DNA from: Nitrospirota bacterium
GTDB lineage: Bacteria; Nitrospirota; Leptospirillia; Leptospirillales; Leptospirillaceae
Direction: 5' to 3'
DNA: 9,123 bases
Assembly (NCBI GenBank): GCA_021828525.1
Contig: JAJZGM010000041.1
Coordinates: forward strand, 1-9,123
This document shows, piece after piece, positions 6,073-9,123 of this stretch. A model generated the notes under the pieces. That model saw nothing but the letters and a program-made list of their open reading frames with translations, was not told the origin of the DNA and searched no databases. Position numbers and translations under genes: made by a program. How positions within the stretch are numbered: position 1 is the stretch's first letter; the number at the start of each line of letters is the position of its first letter.

Positions 6073-7901
6073 ACAGGACCGTTGTGGGCATCGACCTTGG
6101 AACGACCCATTCCCTCGTGGCCTATCGCCGGGAGGATGGCCGGGTCGAAGTTCTTCCCGACAGGGAAGGACGCCTGCTCCTGCCATCGGTGGTGGCCCTT
6201 TCAAGAGACGGCGTTCGTGTCGGGTGGAACGCAAGGGAGAGGGTCAACGACCCTGAAACGACGGTCATCTATGCCGCAAAACGGCTCATGGGCCGCTCCT
6301 TTGAAGAAACGGAATCGGAACGCCGGCACCTGACCTATCCCATCATCGACCGGAATGGATCCCCCGCCGTCCCCGATCCTTTCAGAAATCGATTCCTGAC
6401 CCCGCCGGAGATTGGCGCCCTCGTGCTTCGGGAACTGAGGAGCCGGGCGGAAGAGGCCCTGTCCTGCGAGGTGACCGAAGCGGTCATCACGGTTCCGGCC
6501 TATTTCAATGACGCCCAGCGGCAGGCGACAAAGGACGCCGGCTCCCTTGCGGGGTTGAACGTCCTCCGGATCATCAACGAACCGACGGCGGCCGCCCTGG
6601 CTTACGGACTGGGTTCCGGAAAGGACGGACTCTTCGCCATCTTCGACCTGGGCGGAGGAACCTTTGATTTCTCCCTTCTCGATATCCGGAAGGGCATTTT
6701 CGAAGTCAGGGCCACCAGCGGCGACACCCACCTGGGAGGCGAGGATTTCGACAGGGCCATTGTCACGGAATGGCTCGGGGAAAGCCCGAAACTTTCCTCC
6801 CTGGCGGAGCGCTCCGAAGTGCGGGATCTTCTGCGAAAAGAAGCGGAACGGGCAAAGATCGCCCTTTCTTCACGGACAGAGGTGGAGGTCGCCATCCCTG
6901 CGGCAGGGTTTCGGACCTCTCTGACAAGGGACCGGATGAATGCTCTGGTCGAACCTTTCGTGGAGAGGGCCCTCTCCTGCGTCCGGTCTGCCCTCGCGGA
7001 CAGCGGAACGCCCCCATCGGGGGCGGACGGCGTCATTCTTGTCGGGGGATCCACCCGGTTCCTGCGTTTCAAGGAGGCGGTGGCCTCCTTTTTCGGGAAG
7101 CCCCTCTTCGACAGCGTGGACCCCGACCTGGTCGTCGCCGAGGGAGCGGCCGTCCAGGCTGACATCCTGTCTGGCCGCCGCAAGGACCTTCTCCTTCTTG
7201 ACGTGACCCCCCTCTCCCTCGGCATCGAGACCATCGGGGGCGTCACCAGCACCCTGATTCCCCGGAACACCACGATTCCTGCCCAGGCCAAGGAGCTCTT
7301 CACCACCTATGTCGACGGACAGACGAACGTGGACATCCATGTTCTTCAGGGAGAGAGGGAGATGGCCCAGGACAACCGGAGCCTGGCCCGCTTCACCCTG
7401 TCGGGCATTCCTCCCCTCCCCGCAGGAACGCCGCGAATCGAGGTCACCTTCCAGATCGACGCGAACGGGATTCTCGAGGTCACGGCACGGGAGCAGACCA
7501 CCGGAAAGATGTCCAATGTGGTGATCCACCCTTCCTACGGGCTGGGAAAGGAGGACGTGCGAACCCTCCTCAAGGAGGCCTTTTCCCACGCCCAGGAAGA
7601 TTTTGCCACCCGGCTCCTCGTCGATGCAAAAACCGAAGCTCAGACCGTCATCAATGCCACGATCCGCGCCCTCGAACGGGTCGGCTCCGACATTCTTCCC
7701 GATGCCGACCGGGAGGCCATTTCCCGACAGGTGGAAGCCCTGAAAAAGGCCATGGAGGGAACGGACGGGCGGAAGGTTCGCGATGAAACCCGGCTTCTCG
7801 ACAATCTGACCCAGCCTCTGGCCGAGCGGCTGATGAACCAGTCTATTTCCAATGCCCTTTCGGGAATGGCCCTCCCAAAAGAAGGAGGATCCCATGCCTA
7901 A
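6069..7901 (+). CDS. hscA: Fe-S specialised Hsp70 chaperone HscA
   Basis: A 610-residue Hsp70 (E. coli HscA has 616). The ATPase domain has GIDLGTTHSLVAY near residue 7, the EPTAAALAYGLG block near 174, DLGGGTFD from 193 and GGSTRF from 326. The interdomain linker and start of the substrate domain read LLLDVTPLSLGIETIGG (about 375-391). The HscA-like stretches VQADILSGR and SLARFTLSGIPPLPAG favour HscA over DnaK. It binds the LPPVK motif of IscU and drives cluster release with ATP. The start is GTG at 6069, four bases after AAAGGAGG (6057-6064) and overlapping hscB by four bases. The nucleotide site shows no missing signature. Confidence 0.96.
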   Translation: MNRTVVGIDLGTTHSLVAYRREDGRVEVLPDREGRLLLPSVVALSRDGVRVGWNARERVNDPETTVIYAAKRLMGRSFEETESERRHLTYPIIDRNGSPAVPDPFRNRFLTPPEIGALVLRELRSRAEEALSCEVTEAVITVPAYFNDAQRQATKDAGSLAGLNVLRIINEPTAAALAYGLGSGKDGLFAIFDLGGGTFDFSLLDIRKGIFEVRATSGDTHLGGEDFDRAIVTEWLGESPKLSSLAERSEVRDLLRKEAERAKIALSSRTEVEVAIPAAGFRTSLTRDRMNALVEPFVERALSCVRSALADSGTPPSGADGVILVGGSTRFLRFKEAVASFFGKPLFDSVDPDLVVAEGAAVQADILSGRRKDLLLLDVTPLSLGIETIGGVTSTLIPRNTTIPAQAKELFTTYVDGQTNVDIHVLQGEREMAQDNRSLARFTLSGIPPLPAGTPRIEVTFQIDANGILEVTAREQTTGKMSNVVIHPSYGLGKEDVRTLLKEAFSHAQEDFATRLLVDAKTEAQTVINATIRALERVGSDILPDADREAISRQVEALKKAMEGTDGRKVRDETRLLDNLTQPLAERLMNQSISNALSGMALPKEGGSHA

Positions 7902-8229
7902 GGTCTCTTTTCGATCCGACGATCGTCTGACCGAGCCTTTTCCCCCCGTCACCGTGGAGGTGGAGGAAAATGCCACCATCCTCGAGGCCGCCAAAAAAGC
8001 CCATGTTCCCCTGGAGCACAACTGCGGGGGAGTGTGTGCATGCTCGACCTGCCATGTCATTCTCGACGACGGCTTTGAGCGCCTTTCTGTCATGGAGGAG
8101 GACGAAGAGGACCAGCTCGACGAGGCCGAAGGGCTGACGCTCAAGTCCCGCCTCGGCTGCCAGGCCCACATAAAGGGAGACATCACCGTCCGGATTCCCC
8201 CCTGCAGCAAGGGGTCTCACGAACACTAA
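7894..8229 (+). CDS. fdx: ISC-type [2Fe-2S] ferredoxin
   Basis: A 111-residue adrenodoxin-type ferredoxin. Cluster ligands are C44, C50, C53 and C89 (the pattern C-x5-C-x2-C-x35-C, as in E. coli Fdx). A further cysteine at C48 matches the non-ligand cysteine of the E. coli protein, and C104 is extra. The acidic stretch MEEDEEDQLDEAEG (67-80) is the usual partner-docking face. It supplies electrons for cluster assembly on IscU. I chose ATG 7894 over the in-frame ATG at 7852 because AAGGAGG (7882-7888) sits five bases before 7894 and the product then begins MPKVSF. It overlaps hscA by eight bases. Because electrons are needed to cleave an IscS-bound persulfide, its retention beside a PLP-less IscS is informative. 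Confidence 0.95.
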   Translation: MPKVSFRSDDRLTEPFPPVTVEVEENATILEAAKKAHVPLEHNCGGVCACSTCHVILDDGFERLSVMEEDEEDQLDEAEGLTLKSRLGCQAHIKGDITVRIPPCSKGSHEH

Positions 8230-8244
8230 CTTAGGGATGCAGGC

Positions 8245-8448
8245 ATGAACTGGAACGAACCCTATGAAATCGGATATCAGCTTTACGAACACCACCCGGA
8301 GGTCGACCCCCTGACGGTCCGCTTCACCGACATGCATAAGTGGATCCTCGACCTTCCGGGGTTTTCGGGAGACCCCCGGGCCTCGAACGAAAAGACTCTC
8401 GAGGCCATCCAGATGGCTTGGCTTGAAGAATGGAAGGACAACCAGTAG
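8245..8448 (+). CDS. iscX: IscX (YfhJ) family protein
   Basis: A 67-residue acidic protein matching E. coli IscX along its length: LTVRFTDMHKWILDL (22-36), DPRASNEKTLEAI (43-55) and a C-terminal WLEEW. IscX binds IscS in E. coli, competing with CyaY, and is thought to be an iron-dependent adaptor or regulator of cluster assembly. AGGGA at 8233-8237 is a moderate Shine-Dalgarno, 15 bases after the fdx stop. Conservation of this IscS-binding partner suggests that the IscS homologue upstream still forms complexes although its catalytic site is lost. Confidence 0.95.
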   Translation: MNWNEPYEIGYQLYEHHPEVDPLTVRFTDMHKWILDLPGFSGDPRASNEKTLEAIQMAWLEEWKDNQ

Positions 8449-8846
8449 CCCCCCCCAGAATCCTGCGGGTCCGGAATCGTCCTTCCTCGGCCTCCCTTTC
8501 TCCCCAGGCATTGGTTGCCCGACTCCTGTGGGCTCGCCGGGGGACAGGACGTCCCGTCACCTGGGAGGACTACAGAAAGGCCCGCGAAAGCCGGAAGGGG
8601 GGAGTCGACATCGATTTCCCCACCTTCAGGGCCCTTCTCGAATCAACCCGGCCCGACCCCGGCTTTCTCTGGCGGGACCACCCGTTTCGTCCCGGAGTCC
8701 GGGATGCCGAAGGCCGGGAATATGAAGTTCTCGCCACCTCCCCGGGTCGCATCGACCTTCTGAGGGAGGACGGAGTGACAGGATATTCGACTTGGGAAGA
8801 ATTTCGGGAATTTTTCAGACCGATCGCCCAAAACGAGGAACCATGA
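8430..8846 (+). CDS. Unrecognised 138-residue protein between iscX and mrp
   Basis: I do not recognise this protein. The frame opens at ATG 8430, overlapping iscX by 19 bases, with only a weak GAAG just upstream, so the exact start is uncertain. It is rich in Arg, Pro and Glu, has no cysteine and no membrane segment, and looks cytoplasmic. Two similar motifs, TWEDYR at 44-49 and TWEEFR at 121-126, hint at an internal repeat or two related helices. The middle (about 75-115, with HPFRPGVRDAEGREYEVLA) could be a small beta domain. A run of eight C lies at 8449-8456, within its codons 7-9, and could shift the frame if miscounted. Being inside the operon, it may be accessory to Fe-S assembly, but nothing in the sequence shows a function. 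Confidence 0.65.
   Translation: MEGQPVAPPRILRVRNRPSSASLSPQALVARLLWARRGTGRPVTWEDYRKARESRKGGVDIDFPTFRALLESTRPDPGFLWRDHPFRPGVRDAEGREYEVLATSPGRIDLLREDGVTGYSTWEEFREFFRPIAQNEEP
8449..8456 (+). repeat. C8 homopolymer at the iscX end / start of the next gene
   Basis: Eight consecutive C directly follow the iscX TAG stop (8446-8448) and lie in codons 7-9 of the overlapping gene. Such tracts are prone to slippage and sequencing error, so the N-terminus of that gene deserves caution. Confidence 0.6.
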
Positions 8847-8883
8847 GGGATAGGAAGCCCCCACAACCAATCAGGGAGAATCC

Positions 8884-9123
8884 ATGAGTCAGGAAAAAGA
8901 CCAGGAAATTGGACAGGCGGTCATGAAGGGCCTGGGCCGGGTGATCGAACCGGATTTCAAAAAGGATCTTGTCACTCTGAAGATGATCGAGGATCTAGGC
9001 GTCAAGGATGGCCATGTGACCTTTACCGTCATACTCACGACCCCGGCCTGCCCCCTCAAGGAAGAGATCAAGAAAGCCTGCATGGAGGCCCTGGCCCCCA
9101 TCGAAGGCATCCGTTCCGTCGAC
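8884..9123 (+). CDS. mrp: Mrp/ApbC-type Fe-S carrier, N-terminal DUF59 domain, 3' end missing
   Basis: Eighty residues are visible and the frame runs off the window. They form a MIP18/DUF59 domain with IEPDFKKDLVTLKMI (21-35) and the signature LTTPACPLKEEI (51-62). That cysteine-containing motif is typical of the N-terminus of Mrp/ApbC P-loop ATPases, which bind and transfer [4Fe-4S] clusters. AGGGAG at 8873-8878 supports the ATG at 8884, 37 bases after the previous stop. If the unseen part lacks a Walker A ATPase domain, it would instead be a stand-alone SufT/PaaD-like DUF59 protein. Either way it fits an Fe-S operon. Confidence 0.85.
   Translation, partial: MSQEKDQEIGQAVMKGLGRVIEPDFKKDLVTLKMIEDLGVKDGHVTFTVILTTPACPLKEEIKKACMEALAPIEGIRSVD

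Noticed and set aside
7852..7893. 14-residue N-terminal extension of the ferredoxin
   Set aside because: AAGGAGG at 7882-7888 positions initiation at 7894, and the extension overlaps the hscA coding sequence.
6870..8210. 446-residue open frame on the minus strand opposite hscA and fdx
   Set aside because: It is a shadow of two well-supported genes, with low-complexity Gly/Glu/Arg content and no recognisable domain.
1..9123. CRISPR arrays, tRNA/rRNA genes, insertion sequences or transposases
   Set aside because: No regularly spaced repeats, no tRNA-like fold and no transposase-like frame were seen on either strand.

Overview
The window is a complete ISC-type iron-sulfur cluster assembly operon, read left to right on the + strand. 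It is preceded by three unrelated membrane-associated genes and followed by the start of an Mrp/ApbC-type Fe-S carrier gene. Every gene is on the + strand and packing is tight, with overlaps or gaps under about 100 bases. Many codons end in G or C and the DNA looks moderately GC-rich (not counted). The core ISC proteins resemble proteobacterial ones, so this is a bacterium, probably Gram-negative. A Nitrospirota/Leptospirillum-like source is possible, but that is only an impression from codon style and gene mix.

Layout. Positions 1-1164 hold the 3' part of a CNNM/CorC-type CBS-domain membrane protein. Next come a small membrane-anchored protein of unknown function (1161-1757) and a polytopic membrane protein with a degenerate phospholipase-D-like domain (1747-2754). 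A strong sigma70-type promoter (-35 TTGACG, 17-base spacer, -10 TATAGT) begins on the stop codon of that gene. Just after it lies a perfect 7-bp inverted repeat with GAC-N7-GTC geometry, which I take as the IscR operator. The order is then iscR, iscS, iscU, iscA, hscB, hscA, fdx, iscX, an unrecognised 138-residue gene, and the 5' end of mrp.

The main result concerns the gene in the iscS position. The protein is full length, co-linear with E. coli IscS, and keeps the persulfide cysteine (C326) and the IscU-binding C-terminus. The PLP pocket, however, is dismantled. The Schiff-base lysine is Leu203, the stacking histidine is Ile101, the pyridine-N aspartate is Asn177, and further cofactor contacts are replaced. 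It should not be able to bind PLP normally or desulfurate cysteine. IscU, IscA, HscB, HscA, ferredoxin and IscX all look intact. The operon therefore seems to encode a working scaffold, chaperone and electron-transfer set around a PLP-less IscS pseudoenzyme, with sulfur coming from elsewhere. Archaeoglobus fulgidus IscS (lysine replaced by Asp) is a known precedent for such a protein.

Two other parts are atypical. The Rrf2 regulator has three cysteines with an enlarged first spacing, Arg where E. coli IscR has its His ligand, and Asp9 where NsrR has its Asp ligand, so its cluster may be ligated differently. HscB carries an N-terminal CxxC/CxxC metal-binding module of the kind known from mitochondrial HSC20 and absent from E. 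coli HscB.
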